A stretch of DNA of 64,000 nt from the NCBI GenBank assembly GCA_025642065.1, contig JAODUP010000549.1, positions 98,501-162,500 of the forward strand. The letters are read 5' to 3'. The stretch is from Paralvinella palmiformis (lineage: Eukaryota > Annelida > Polychaeta > Terebellida > Alvinellidae). Under the pieces are notes generated by a model. That model had not been told where the DNA came from. It worked only from the letters and a program-made list of their open reading frames with translations, and did not search any database. Each line of letters opens with the position of its first letter. Position 1 is the first letter of the stretch. A program made the translations under genes and the position numbers. This document shows, piece by piece, positions 1 through 14,100 of the stretch.

Positions 1-435
1 TGTGCATAATAAGGCACTGGCACAGAGAATATCGAAGCGTGAATTCAAACTCTTCAGAGGACTGAATCCAGAGTGTCTCACCAGTCCCTGAATGCCATAG
101 TATTAAAATATTGGTCGGAGACAGCCAACACACAGGCAGTAACCCAAGCCTTTCCTTCTATAGTGCGTTGTCCTCACAGAAGACTCCCCAAGTTTCTCCT
201 ACCTACATCATACGGTAACGTGATCTATTATCATTCTAGATCGTATATAGATGGGTGTCTTGTGGTACAATTACGTCGTTTGTGTACTCGACGTATAGTA
301 TACAAATATGTGAACAAACATCGAACACCACCCACATATCAGATCCCAGACTGTGACCCAATTAGCAAAAGGATGGATTTAAAGACCAGCATTTACTTTT
401 AACTCCGGAGACCAAAAGTCCAATTATATGGATAA

Positions 436-685
436 GGACAGCCTAATGGGTAAGAGCGTGGGACTTTCTTACTCGTGGTCATGTTGCTGCGCGCAAGGTC
501 GGAGTTTTGCATCTAACCAGTCAGGTTGCGAGGTTTTCTCCACCGAATATGCCATACATTGTAAATTTTAAATTTATTTAGAATTAGTCTTGGTGGAGAA
601 GCAGTAAATTACAGACTATATGAGTCTTCCCCATTTGAGGTAGCTAAGCCACGTAAAATAACTGCCATTTCGGCTATTATTATAA
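436..685 (+). repeat. SINE family A, diverged copy
   Basis: Matches the copy at 4796-5072: a tRNA-like head (CCTAATGGGTAAGAG in place of box A; box B is decayed), then the shared body with TCCACCGAATATG, TTTATTTAGAATTAGT, GAAGCAGTAAATTACAGAC and CATTTCGGC. It lacks a clean tail. Confidence 0.7.
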
Positions 686-800
686 TTAATCAAAACATTT
701 AAAGAAGGTAACCACAGAAGGCAGTCAGGTGTTCTTCCTGAATAATATTATCACTCACATCCCCACAAATTAATCTACAGCATAAATGTTTATTTTCGCT

Positions 801-802
<2 letters not shown>

Positions 803-887
<85 letters not shown>
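803..887. repeat. Long (GT)n microsatellite
   Basis: About 42 uninterrupted GT units, the longest pure dinucleotide run in the left part of the window. Confidence 0.98.
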
Positions 888-891
<4 letters not shown>

Positions 892-2099
892 AAACTGTAG
901 CAGTGCAAATAGAAAATTATGTTTATGAAATTATGAATTTCGCCCAATAAAATATGGAGTAATGCTAGTATGTGTTCTACAGATTGATTTTTTTCTCATT
1001 AATCAGATACTTCCATAATTACTAACATATCAGCCAAACTACAGTAAAAAAATGGTAACAAAATTCTAATTCAATGACAAACATTTATTGTCAACAGAGA
1101 AAGGCTTACGTCTAAACGATGCCAACGGATCCATATTACGTACAGCCCTCTGGCTATGACGTAGAAGAACCAGGATAGCTCTGCTACAAAGGACAAAGAA
1201 ACGAGTAATGTGTACAGCCATAATTTCCGACTTCCGAGATAGAGATAACAATTAGAAGAAGAGCACTGTTTTTCGTTTATAGCGCCCTACCAAGTCGGAG
1301 TCCTAAAGCTCAATGATAAACCACGGAGAACTTCATAAGGACACACAAAGTGCTTTGTTCGGAAGGCATCTCTTCGTGGCTAGCTATAAGTAATGTCCGT
1401 AGTACGGGTGTTGCGTTTTTGTCTTCGAGTTCGTGTTATGTATCACGGGGCTCAGCGACAAACAGCTGGCAGATTTACTATTTGTGTTTATTATTTGAGG
1501 AAATTTACAGCTGGAATGATACAGCGGCGAATTATCCGGAATATCAGCTCTACATTATGTAAAGGTGCACTGTTGATCAATATATCTTACCCTTCTGGGT
1601 TCTAGGTTTGTAGCTAATTAACTAACTCACTCATTGATTGACTCAATGATTGACTCACTGATTATTTCGCTCACTCACTCACTCATGTTGGCCGCCAATT
1701 CAGTATATCCTCTTTACATCATCTCGCTGTTTATACTGGCATTTTTACAGACGCGATATATGTCAATGAGTGCACAAGTAGAGTGTGGATTAGAAAACGG
1801 AATATTAATTATTTAGACCGGAAATTGGTTGGAACGGATCGGCCCCAAAACTGAGAACTTAAAACTCACCACGTGATCTCATGAATGACCCAATTAGGAG
1901 AATATATTAATCATTTATTATCTCTGTACAATCTATTTGTTCTAAATGTCAGAAGACAAGTAATTTGTACGACCGCGGGCTATACCTGGAATATAATGTC
2001 AGGTGCGATTGACATATGTCTTATTCATTATTTTGGTTTGCTCATCTGGATCTAGCTTTAATGATAGAATGGAATAGAATTTCGTTCTATCCCGTAAAA

Positions 2100-2212
2100 T
2101 AAACCACGAACTTCTAGTGTCCGGGTTCAAATCCCGGCCTTGGGATGTCTGAAGCGTGTTTGATCTTTTGCATGACTCCATTGCTTTTAGCCCAATTAGC
2201 CAAATAAATGCA
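2100..2212 (+). repeat. SINE family B, diverged fragment
   Basis: Box B-like GGGTTCAAATCCCGGC is followed by the family B order: TGTCTGAAGCGTGTTTGATC, then TTTTAGCCCAATTAGCCAAA and a short AT-rich end. Box A is not clear. Confidence 0.5.
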
Positions 2213-2739
2213 CAAAATTGACTATAAACAATTTTAAAAATTTATTTCAAGTAACTAATTAACACTACAACTTGTTCTGACTTATAGGGATCACGGTCGA
2301 ATATCCAAGTTCCGTCTATTTGTACAAAGACGATATTATTTCTGCGAAGATCCGGGCTGGACTTCCTATAATTTAGATCTTTCTTTGCTACAGATCTTGT
2401 AACGAAATTAGAAAACAGACGTTATATGGACGTACCTAAACGAACACTATTGATCATGTATGGCATTAGTAACACAAAGGATACTCAAACTGAATCAATA
2501 CAAACTGTGACGGAGTCAAGATTCGGGTAAAAACGGTAAACAGTAATTACGTATGTATCAGCGTATTAAATATTGGCATATTGGTGTAAACATATATCAT
2601 ATAAATTTAAGAAATTTAAATGAAAAATTCTGTGTTTTGTCTTTTGTCTAGAAGATACGAAGACTCTCCCCATGGTCATGCTATTTATTTACATACATGC
2701 TCAGACATGAGAATCATAACTGTTATCATGATAATATCA

Positions 2740-2880
2740 CTTTTGTTACCCTCACTCATTCATTCATCTATTTACTCACTCACTCCCGCTAACAGTCTCA
2801 GTGTTGCCTGTATTTGTGGGCTGTTTCATCCATCAATCAACGACTTCGCCCTAAGCATTTAATTTCCTCAGAGAACAACC
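2740..2880 (+). repeat. Repeat G, copy with CTCACTCACTC head
   Basis: CTCACTCACTC is followed by TCAGTGTTGCCTGTATTTGT and CATCCATCAATCAACGACTT. The same order with changes is seen at 3938-4055. The 5' simple repeat (ACTC)n is shared. Confidence 0.5.
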
Positions 2881-3937
2881 CCTCGGCCATAAGTCTCAAG
2901 AAAGATTACGTGATTTAACGTAATGAGATATTTCTGAAATTATAATATCTATTGTATTAAATACATTTTTAAGTTAATGAAAATTCGTCTTGTTACCATT
3001 ATTACTCCATTAGTCTAATTTGTGCTAAAGAAAGTAGTATGACATTCCCTGAAGTCATAATGTCTTTTGTAATGTTATTGTACTTATTAGTCTGGGGTAA
3101 TGATAGTTTTAGCAATAATGTTATCATTTCAAAATTTTCATTTTTCCAAAGACTTATTGCGCGCGCACAAACATACACAGACACAGACACTGCTAATATC
3201 TTTATCAGTATATATTTCAAAGTTTTGGATGATGCTTAGTCTAATAACATTTTTAAACGAAAATATTACACCGAAATAATTTAAAATTTCATATTTAATA
3301 TTTGTTTTATTTCACCTATGAATACATTCTAAACATTACTTGTTTTCCTGTGTTGCTTTATTTAATATTTTCCAGGTGTTATCGTGCAACGTTTATATTC
3401 CTGGAAGTTCATTTCAGGAATCCCATTTCATAAAAATCCGCAGTCGATATCTGGCCACGTAGGGTCTATAAGAAATAGGGCGAGTCGAGTACAAAGATCA
3501 AAGGACTATCTAGTCTGTACAGCCGTCATCGCCGACGTCTATGAGATATGTAACAGCAACAACAACAACAACAACAACATTGATTTCTTCTCAGGTCGTA
3601 ATGACCTCTTCGGTTTATAGGATACTACCTAGTAACAGACATATAACTCGGTGATAGACTAACACTGTGTACTGCGAAGGTGGTCTTTACGGATAGCCTT
3701 CAATAATGTCCACATTCGCGTTTGTTCTGTGTTCTCTCCTTCGGCTACACGAGACGCCGACCAGCGGCAAAAGTCGCTTACGTTCCATTGCATTCAAATT
3801 TGACAATTGCTAATGTAAAAATATTGATCACCTTCGTTTAGTAAGTACTATCAAGTTGGATGTTACAACTGGACTAGTCACTATCTGATTCTGGAGGGGG
3901 GGTCAGATATAAAATATGACCCGTCTGTGTATGGTAC

Positions 3938-4055
3938 TCACTCACTCACTCACTCACTCACTATAACAAATATCAATGTTGCATGTATGTGTGGAGCATG
4001 GCATCCGTGAATCAAACGCTTCTTTGTTCCACGGCTAATAGCCCTTTAGCCACAA
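3938..4055 (+). repeat. Repeat G, second copy
   Basis: (ACTC)n is followed by TCAATGTTGCATGTATGTGT, then GTGAATCAAACGCTTCTTTG and TAATAGCCCTTTAGCC. It parallels 2740-2880; a third (ACTC)n start is at about 1624-1700. Confidence 0.5.
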
Positions 4056-4795
4056 ATAATTCGAGGTCAACTCAGTGTCGAGGCAAAACTTTGCAAATTC
4101 GAACTTATGCAATCTGTAAACCTTATTAATAATAGAATGGCTGATTATCGATACGTTTATGCGTATTATATATTAAAAGTTTATGTCTTTAGCGAAATAT
4201 AAGGGAATGAAATCGGATCCTTTGCCCATTAGATTATTACGATGATGTATTGTTGCGGAATCTCATTCAAACACCTGTAATCATTACCTGTTGTTGTACG
4301 TATACAACAAACCGGTAACAAAGCTTCATAGAAAAGAAGACAAACATAGTCGGAAAAGAAGACAAAGATATGTAAGGTGTGTTTTTTTTCCATTGTCGAC
4401 AATTAATGACGAATACTTCGAAACGGCGAAATCCTTTATAAATATTGATAATTAGTTTTGTACTTTCTCAGGAGATTATATGTTATGTTAACTAATAATC
4501 TTAATCATTAGCCATTATCCCTGCTATTTAGCCGTTATTTGTAGACGTCTGATCCAGATTAATTGATACGATCCAGTAGAAAGACATATATGGCTAAATT
4601 GTTCTAGCAGTTTCCATACATTAGCCAAATAGATTTCGTAATTATTTCTATATATTTATCTATGTAGTAAAATAAGGAATCATTCATTATTTCACTCTAT
4701 CGCACTTTAAACACAATTTACGATATTATTTGGTTAATCTTTTCTCATTTCAGTACTTACACTGGTAAACAGATCAAGGCTTCATAACATAGCCT

Positions 4796-5072
4796 AGTGC
4801 CTGCGTGGCCTAGTGGGTAAGAGTGGGGGACTTTCTTACTCATGGTCATGCTGTGCGGGAGGTCGGGGATTCGAATCCCGATGGCAGCATTATAGTAGGG
4901 GGAGTTTTTCATCCAACCATGCAACTGGGAAGGTTTACTCCACCGAATATGTCATATATTGTAAATTCTACATTTATTTAGAATTAGTCCCTATGGTGAA
5001 GCAGTAAATTACAGACCATATGCGTCTCCCTCATACTATTTCGGCCATTATTATTATTATTATTATTATTAT
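4796..5072 (+). repeat. SINE family A, intact-looking tRNA-derived copy
   Basis: The tRNA-like head has box A (GTGGCCTAGTGGGTAAGAG) and box B (GGGGATTCGAATCCCG). The body is shared with 436-685 and the tail is (ATT)n at 5048-5072. Transcription by RNA polymerase III from the head is the family norm. It is not a functional tRNA gene, since the arms do not close. Confidence 0.8.
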
Positions 5073-6626
5073 AGGCAATAGATATCCCCTTTGTTCCGCT
5101 ATAATTAAACCGTACCTGGATAGTGACGAAAATGTGTCCTCGTACGAACCGTGAAAGTCGATTTTAAAAAGACGACTTCAAAAAGTCTTTTGGTGGCGAA
5201 GAGGCATAATCAGTCATTGCTGAATCATTCCTCTTTAAACAAATAAATAATTTTAAAGCCATTAATCAAATAAAATAACTCTAAGAACCATGTACGTCCC
5301 GAACAGTGAAATGTTTCGGTTTTATGGCCATTTTGTGTGCGAACGGTAGTCTAAATGTACGGAACGACCTCCAAAGATAAAAGCCATTAATACCTATTGT
5401 GATACCCGATGTTATTTGTTTCTACCTGGATATACTCGTCCTTATCTCCTAGATGTCATCATTGCGAAGGCTTAACGAAACTAATCAAGTCTGCTGTAAA
5501 TCTTTTTCCACCAATAGCCATCAATAATAAATGATATCAGGCTTTAAGTTAAACCTACTCGTTCTATTAGAGAGGGGTTGTCACGACGATCTAATTCACT
5601 TTTCTCTCCAGAACCAAAGGAGTGTAAACGAGATGGCCCAAATAAATAGATTTTTATTGTTTTCAAATCATGTTATCATTGACACTGCTTCAATTTGAAT
5701 AGCATACGTTCGAAGCATTATATCACTTTTCATATGTAATCACATTGTTTATTTTCATAATGGATGTCATTCTGCTTTGGTCTCATTTTGTTCAGTATTT
5801 TCACAAGGTCTTAACCGCGCCGTGTCATTGTCTTGAACAGAGTGTCCTTTTAAAGTACATACTTTCTTTGATTCAGCTCAATTATTGTCCTTGAATGCTC
5901 ACAGGAGAGAAAAAATCAACCTTAACGGCGGCTTTGTTTTACACAGGCCATCATAACGGATGGATCTTTGGGAACCTTTTGATCTCCTTCCGAAAGATGA
6001 TTTTTGCTTCGCTTTTTCTACGATAGCCACACTTTTGTTTGGCTCGCTGCCTCCAATTAATAATCCTTAAAAACATGTCTTCTAAGCGTTTAACACAAAG
6101 TAAAATTTGTCCTTATTCAAGTATTGCTATATCCATTGCGTGCATACACCGCGTACATTAAGGCCGGCTTAGGCATGCCATGATAGAGGTTCCCCCCCCC
6201 TCCTCTCGATTTCTTTCAGCACTTTGAAGTGTTCATGCGACGAACATTTTTACTTCCCATCTTATACGTTGTCGTTTGCTGGCTGTCACGTTCGATGCCT
6301 TCCATTAATAAGCAAAGATTTGTTTTTCGTTCAATGGTCATAATGGAGAAAATGGCATCAACAAAACATGGAGTGGGATACCAGAACAATTATCAATCTG
6401 ATACTCTGTGTCTTTTGTGACAAAATGTGCACCAAGGAAGAAGATCTCCAGCTCGTGTCTTTACGGTCTGAGATTATTTCCTCTTGTGCTATTGCTTCCA
6501 TAGATTATCGATATACAAGTGGGTCTTCTTCATACAGTTATGTAATATCGATTCGTTTGTATCCTATTATGCTGGTCTACGGCTAAAACAAAGACGAATA
6601 CCGCCTCATGGAAGTGTATAGAAGAA

Positions 6627-6657
<31 letters not shown>

Positions 6658-6921
6658 GTGATAATAACAAAAAGAAGTGCGTCTGTTGTCATTCCTGTTT
6701 AACTTCCTGTTTATACTGCCCGTGTTACACTGACTGCTGCTAATTGCACTGACGCTGAATATGACACAGCTGATACACACACGGACACATGTTAGAACTG
6801 AAACTAGACGAAATAATTGGGCTGAGTACAATAAACACTTCTGTTATTGTTGGATTCATCTCAGATACTGGAATTATTTATACATCCATTTGTGTGGCTG
6901 CGTGGCTGTGCATGTGCGTGC

Positions 6922-6959
<38 letters not shown>

Positions 6960-7619
6960 CCCTTTTCAGATAAAAGGGCAGCACTGATAGCTATTAACCT
7001 TCATTGTATTAGTAGCCTCTTTCTTCACGGAATCATTCCTCAGTTATACATCCCAGTAGAAAGGGATCATACGATATCCTAGAGATATGACTTTTCACTC
7101 AGAAGTAAAAGAAGACACAGAAACCTAACAGAAGTCATTTTAAGCATTGTTCGACATGATTATATTGTTTCGTGTATATATATATTTTTTAACTTGTATG
7201 ACGCTAATTATAACTCTGTAATGTACAGACTTATCCCAATAACATCTCGATAATTTGCTTCGTTGTCATTGTTGTCTACTTCACGACATTAATTGTATCC
7301 CATCGACCCACGATATCGTTAAAAGTTTAATACGAAAACGTCGAGATCGGTGTAATCCTTGCGTGTCTTTGATGTCGATGGAATACAAAATTAAACCTGT
7401 AAAAGCCCGCCCTCTAAATGTTTTGCACAAAACACAAATATTCTTCCTTTAAGCACCATTATGGCCCTTGAAAGCTTATATGTCGACTCAAGTACATTAG
7501 GGTAAAGAGCCTCTTACACGCCAGAAATAGTTTTTACTATGTCCTTGCCTGTTCCGTTCAATGCCGTCCATTAATAAACATCTTTGATATGTTAATATGC
7601 TGGCGATGAATATAGAACT

Positions 7620-8027
7620 GCATTCCATTTTAGAGAAAACAACATCCGGAAGAAACATCCTTACCATTATAGAGAAAACAACATCCAGAAGAAACACCGC
7701 TTACCATTATGGAGAAAATAGCATCCAGAAGAAACATCTTTACGATTATAGAGAAATCAACATCCACAAGAAACATCCTTAGCATTATAGGGAAAACAGC
7801 ATCCGGAAGAATCATTCTTACCATTATAGTAAAAACAGCATCCAGAAGAAACATTCTTATCATTATAGAGAAAATAGCATCCAGAAGAAACATCCTTACG
7901 ATTATAGAGAAAACAATATCCGGAAGAAATATCCTGATCATTATAGAGAAAAGAGCACCCAGAAGAAACATCCTTACCATTATTGAAAAAAAAACATCCA
8001 GAAGAAACATCCTTATCATTATCAGTC
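7620..8027. repeat. Minisatellite with 39-bp unit, about ten copies
   Basis: Units contain CATCCAGAAGAAACATCCTT followed by ACCATTATAGAGAAAACA, 39 bp each (range a few bases). Because 39 is a multiple of three, long frames stay open on both strands (7709-8044 plus, 7630-8019 minus), which look like 13-residue repeats but have no coding support. Confidence 0.85.
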
Positions 8028-8938
8028 CGTCAATTTGTATTTAATTGTGTATCAAAGAAACCTTCTCCAGTTTGTATTCCTTCAGTCTACGTTTTCTTTA
8101 TATTGTTCCAATCATGTCACTGAAGATCAATATAGGTCTTCAGGATACGTCCATATACTGTAGATTTGTTTATTTTCTATGGCCCAGGTCCATAGCCAAG
8201 ACAAAGCCCGATACAGTTCACCATATATATGGAGTAATGGCAGATATGCTCTCTTCTTTGTTTACTCCCCGATTAGTCTGTCCAGGCTGTACATGTAGTA
8301 CACAGGCACCATATTTGTAAACACTTGACATCGGTTGATTGTGTCATGAAAATGTGCTTATTAAACTGAATGAATAAGTAAAGGTTGTTTAGGCCCGAAG
8401 TTGGTTATAATTGGGACATGTAACCAGAATGAGGCGGCCGCTACTCCTTAAGGTAATGGGATAATCAGCTCACTGGCAAAACTGTGATTCGCTCGCAGAA
8501 AAGGGCCCAAAGATCAGCAGTGCATGGCATTACCAGCTACTTTACTAGTTGTAATAAGCGAAAGCCCTGAAATCACAAGGCAGAAAGCAAGTTTCATATA
8601 CGTACAGTAATATTAACATTTGTACTGATGAGTGGTAAATGCAGTGCATACAAACAGGGCGGTTCTCCGTTCAAATCTACCATCTAGCTGCTGACATTTC
8701 ACGTTGTTGGACTGGTTAACTCGCTGACAAAAGATTTTCTGATGATTGACAATAATGGATTATTGTGCTCATTATTGTGTCGATTATAGTCTGGATAATA
8801 GTATGGATAATTATCTGGATTATGCGGCTGTAGTTGCATCGCAAGTAAAATATATATTCATCCGGTGGGCTGACGATGCTACATTATTATAAAGATCCAT
8901 ACCAGGAGCAAAATTGTCAACGCGTACAAAATTTAAAC

Positions 8939-9016
8939 CAGGTGTCGGCAACCTACGGCCCGTGGGCCGAACACGGCCCGCGGCGACATTCTGTCCGGCC
9001 CGCGACAACATTCTAG
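8939..9016. mobile_element. hAT-like DNA transposon terminal fragment
   Basis: CAGGTGTCGGCAACCTACGG, then CCCGTGGGCCGAACACGGCC and GTCCGGCCCGCGAC, is the phrase typical of hAT-type termini (CAGGGGTCGGCAACC...GGCCCGC). The GGCCCG words occur three times on the plus strand. No transposase and no matching opposite end were recognised, so this is a relic. Confidence 0.55.
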
Positions 9017-10959
9017 AGTTTAGTGTATTTGTGGACTTTAGAGTATTTGTGAAGTATCGACAATCCCACCTCTCTTTAACTGACTTACGTATTGATTTCG
9101 GCCGTCACTGACCGCGTAATTATCAAAACAACCAGATGACTAATAACCCCTGTTAAAGTGTTCTTTGTTGTGGAGAAGGCAATAAGCTAATTAGAGGTCC
9201 CTTTCATAGTGATCGGCAATCTTCAGCAAATTGGTCGACCAATCAGGTGATGGCTAGCTTTATCATCCCTCTTTCGTAATAACTGTTTATAGTGTGTGTT
9301 TTTTTCTACCAAAGTTCTCGTTGGAAGCCGCACTGATATAATATTGGATAAAAACAAAATACTATTTTCTGTTTTCTGTCAGCATGGTTTTAAACAATAT
9401 TTAACACAAAAATAGATAAATTCATAGCGCACAGTTTAACAGCACTGAAAAAAAGTATTTTAATTTGTATTATTTCCACCTCGCTTTGCAATCAACATTT
9501 TCGCTACTGTCTCAAAGCTAGAGAATGGGCGATAGAACTACAAGTACAGAAATTAAAATTGCAGGAAAAAACCTTTGATATAAAAAGAACATAACTACCA
9601 ACAAATGCAGAGTTTGTACTAGTTTATCAATAACAAGTACATCGAAATCAGCCGGGTGTCGCCAAATTGCGCCCCCTTTGTGTCTTTTGCAAAACGGCAC
9701 CGTTGCCATGAATATCAATTTTAACACATTGGTCATACTGATTCAACAAACAATTAACATCCAGTTTATAAAGTACATTTGTATACGTTATGATTAATAA
9801 AAATGATTTATTAGTTTGTTTATTTTATATAGAAATGTAAGTATAGGCCTACATATAATTGTAAAATAAGTAAACAGGTCCAAATACCAGAGTATAGCAC
9901 AAAAATGAAAATACTTATTTCCAATGTGGTCTACAAGTTTGATTAATTTCGGTTGTTCTATGTTTAATTAGCGGTTAACTGAAGAAATCAAGCTGACTAT
10001 TCGCATGGTTGAAATGAACTGCCAATATTAAGTACTATATGTTACATAAGATTGCTAATTAACACTTTAATTATGCACACATGATATTGAAGAAAAAAAA
10101 CTAAGTTGTGAAACTGTATAAATAAAGAAGCCATTTCACAGCCCGGTCACAGCCCAGCGTATTTTTCACAAATTCCCAAGTTAGATTAAAGTCTACACCT
10201 CAACAATATAGACCAATATAGACCTATCCAGCTGAGAACAAAGAATATACATGGACTATTAACAATGTTTGTGTTTGCGTTAACATGTTAGAAATAGATA
10301 AATTAGCAGTAAAATTGAATCTGTTGAATTCGCAAGTGATCTGTCTTCCTCGTCGGATATGCACGGCGGCAATTAATAACAAATCTTTTACTTCGGTCAA
10401 TAGCAAAAATTTAAAAACTTAATGTTTCAACCACTATTTGAGGTATTTAATAATTAATTTCATAGCATTTAAATTATAATCAGCGATTTATATAGATCTA
10501 TAAGTACCACTTGCTAAATATGGATGAAGGTGATTATGTAAATACTCAGCTACTTACTGTAATTGGGGAAACATGATATGATTATAGTAATGTAATTTTT
10601 TAGTAAAGTCCAATTATAGTATTAAAAATAACGAAATAATAGTTTTACCCCCATAACATCTCTATTTGGTCTAGGAAGTCGATATGTAACTCTCAGCTTA
10701 TGTCTATGTTACTTACTCTTTGTGTGATTAATAGGTTGTTATTGCCAAATAAAATTTTGATAAGATTTTGTCTGAATATCTAGATAGATCTTGGGCCTAC
10801 TGCTTGGGCCATGTCAAGTGGGGGCGTGTCTACTTCAAATTGTTATGCTTATTTTTTAAATATCCTTTATTTTTAAAAGCCATACACATCTCATTTTACA
10901 CTACCTTTTTTTTCTTTCGGCAAACGAAAGAACTGTCTTTGTGTACACCTTTCCTGTTA

Positions 10960-11125
10960 CAGCAGCCGAAAGCCGCCCAGAATGAACCATTAGCTGCCCT
11001 TAAACGCCATGTAAACAACGGCAGCTGTCCCTGACATGTCGATTTCAGCCGCTAGGATCGCTGCGCTCCTTGAATTCATAATGGCGCGCCATGTTAAAAC
11101 GTCATGTATCAGGTCTTGTTATAAA
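10960..11125. promoter_or_regulatory. CpG-rich block, candidate GHITM promoter or 5' exon
   Basis: In a very AT-rich neighbourhood this stretch is clearly richer in CG dinucleotides and contains the perfect 12-bp palindrome ATGGCGCGCCAT (11081-11092). GHITM needs a 5' exon upstream of 14681, and this is the most promoter-like block before it. The link to GHITM is inference; the block could also fire on the - strand. No TATA box was recognised. Confidence 0.3.
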
Positions 11126-14100
11126 CAGTCTTTGATAATACGAGGCACTAAGACAGAGTTAGATGCACCAAATCTTTTTGGTATCTTCAGCTACATTCGC
11201 CTGAATATGGCGCAGTTGTAGTTTCAAATTTTGAAAATGATTTGTATTCATATAATCATAAGTTAATTAAATTTGATATAACAATATGTAATGGTTTGTT
11301 AACTTTAGCTATAGTTTTCTGATCAGAATGAAGCTGCAGACAAAAATAATGCTACCCAGCTCCATCCACAAAGTGCACAACTTTGGTACAATTAATGAAA
11401 AAATAGTTATATAATTTATTTGAACGTAAGAACTTTTCTAGTAAAAAGTATCAGTTATAAGTGTTAATATTTATTTATTATTTATCCACAGCAATGAGAA
11501 TGAGAAAAGATTTAAAAAATGTACATGCTTGTTAAATGATAAACCATTTTCCTAAATAGTAATATTTCTTTCTTACATTCAGAGTTTCAGCAATACACCA
11601 AAATGCTAAATCTTATTAATTTCTGTTCAAAAAAAGTCGAATACTTATATTTTCACAAAAGATTATTTTCAGTGAACTAATTGTAAATCACTTTTAATTA
11701 CTGCATGGCATCTTGGAGACCCAAAACATATTTAGATCATTTAAATTTCATAGTGTTCACATTAAACCATATTTTAAAAGGATATTATATATACAGGTAC
11801 ATTTGACATTTTCTGCGGATGTACGAACAATTATATGCGTTCCCGATAAAGTTTATTTAAATAAATTGTATATATATACAAAATGTACACGTGAAGAACT
11901 TAATTAAACATAAATCACAAATACATTAAATAAAAGGATAGACTTTTCCGAATGTAAACACAGTGAATAGACTTGTACTGTATAACGTAATAAAGATAAA
12001 TATTACCACCCAGCCACACTGAAATCTTATATTTATATTTGTTTATTTCACATACTAAGTTTTATTTCATATTTTATTATCAGCTGAGTGTCATATTGAA
12101 AAAATTCTTCTTCTGATCCATTATTCAACATAATATTTAGGTATTCGTTTAATTCGTAATATGATGTTATATAACCATGGTATTAAAACCACTGAACTGA
12201 ATATAATTTTTGGCGGAAAGGCAAGTCAGTGAGACGCAATTTAGCAAGGCCAGTCACAGACTATGTCGGTTACGAAATAATGTGTGTACGTTTATCCATG
12301 ATTTTGTTATCTATACCAAATAGTAATTCCGCTAGATGTGATCAAGGTTGACGAAATACTGTTTCGTTTTGCGCATTATCTTCATATTAGCTGTAAGTAT
12401 TGTATTATATGTCAGTGCATCTTTTAATCCGATGTGTATTCCTTATATAAAAATAAGTTCTAAATAAAAAATAGTGATAGAAAGTTCTGGTCTATTTATT
12501 TCAGTTTGCGTGACAGTTTCATCAGTCACTGACACTGCTGCAGTCTGCTGGCTAAGAATTTTCTGGATCATCAATTTCGTCTCGCAAGATCAACATAAAT
12601 ATCTAAATCACTTCGTACAGTCTACATTATATACACGAAATCTGTAAGTATTCAGTAATATTTACAAAGGATAATCTTAAAATAATTGTTATTCTATTCT
12701 TGTTAAGAGTAAGACACTCGACTTAACTAAATCTGAACTATACTCTATTATCTATAGTATAGATCTAGACACTAGATAGTCTGAGTATAGTCTATAGAAG
12801 AATAACAAGAGTCTATTAGATCTACTAAGTATAGAGTAGACTATACTATTACTACTCTATAAACCCCTATTTGTCATTTTGTTTTCTATATTTATATAAT
12901 ATTACCAGTTCTAGTACTATGTTAGTATGTATTTTTTCTCACTGGTATTATTACTCCCATGACGTAGCTGGAGAAGTATTGTTAAAATTATTATTAACTG
13001 TTCAATATCCAGACAAATATGATGTGATGTGATTCGAGCATATGCAGAAAGTCAGATCCAAAAAAATAGCAATACATTTTGTCACTAGATCTAGATCCAT
13101 GGCTCCTGTTTTTAAAAACAGTTTTAACTGCCACTTCTAATTCTATGGTACAGTTACTTGTTAATGATTTAAGTCTATTATTATGTGTTGCTTAAATAGC
13201 TGGACTTGAGAGCAATTATCTCTATTGTCTACAGCATCTGCATTTATAAATATATATCTGTATTGTATGTGAAATATTCTTTGCTGTTTCTTCAGTCCAT
13301 GATCCCAGAAGACAGATCAAACCTGGTCTGAAATTTTGATGTATGTAGTAGATCAATCCCTGTTTTCAGAATCTGTGTAGTAGTTACCTATTTAGACACA
13401 CGTATTGTTTCCTACAATACATTTATTACAATTGTGTTGTCCAGACAAAAGCATTTATATTAAATTACATTAATCTTCTGGCAAGAAAATTACACTTTCA
13501 TAGACCTGCTGGTATAGCACCACCCAGAAACCCTCCTGGTCAAGGTTCAAATCCTAGCGTTATGTACCAATGTTTACTCACTCATTGAAAAACAACCTCA
13601 AAATCGAAGATCAGTTCCCCTCACCAGCCAGTGAAATAATGATGATAATCAGGCTTTGTTCTCCAGCTAGCAGTGGAAATAATCACTTCTGTTATTTATT
13701 ATGTAGGCCCTTAATGCTGTTATAAAATGTTGATATTATTATGTCTTATACAGTTATAGCTTACTATATCAATTGTTATACCCTTTCTGGGGTCTATCAT
13801 AAAATTCTTTGTTGTTATAGGACAGTTGTAGTAAATATTACACTGATATTACACTAAATATTACCCCTGTACTTGCTTTCCTATTTATCACAAAACTTAA
13901 TTTTTATAATAAAATCGTATTTCAGGCTGTTTTCTACCCATGATCAATATTAACCTAAAGTTAACTTGATTTTGTTTAAATATATTGTGCTGCGCCAATT
14001 CATGGGCATCAGTCAGTGAATTAATTGGAGATCATTTTGTGGTAGTTCGTCAAATCTGTTTTAGGATGTTTTTAATTTAATTAATGCCTTTCTGTCTACT

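Noticed and set aside
73..402. 109-codon open frame at the left edge
   Set aside because: It begins at GTG, has no recognisable domain and no splice-site support. It is best read as chance.
699..947. Minus-strand frame with a His-Thr repeat
   Set aside because: The open frame is only the translation of the (GT)n microsatellite at 803-887.
4801..4895. A true tRNA gene
   Set aside because: Boxes A and B are good, but the acceptor and anticodon arms do not close and a SINE body with (ATT)n tail follows directly. The same holds for the heads at 26546 and 40183.
7630..8019. 129-codon minus-strand frame rich in MFLLD repeats
   Set aside because: It is the antisense reading of the 39-bp minisatellite; both strands are open by the same arithmetic, so openness is no evidence of coding.
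8820..9011. Minus-strand frame reading through GC-rich sequence
   Set aside because: The frame is created by the hAT-like terminus and has no transposase motif.
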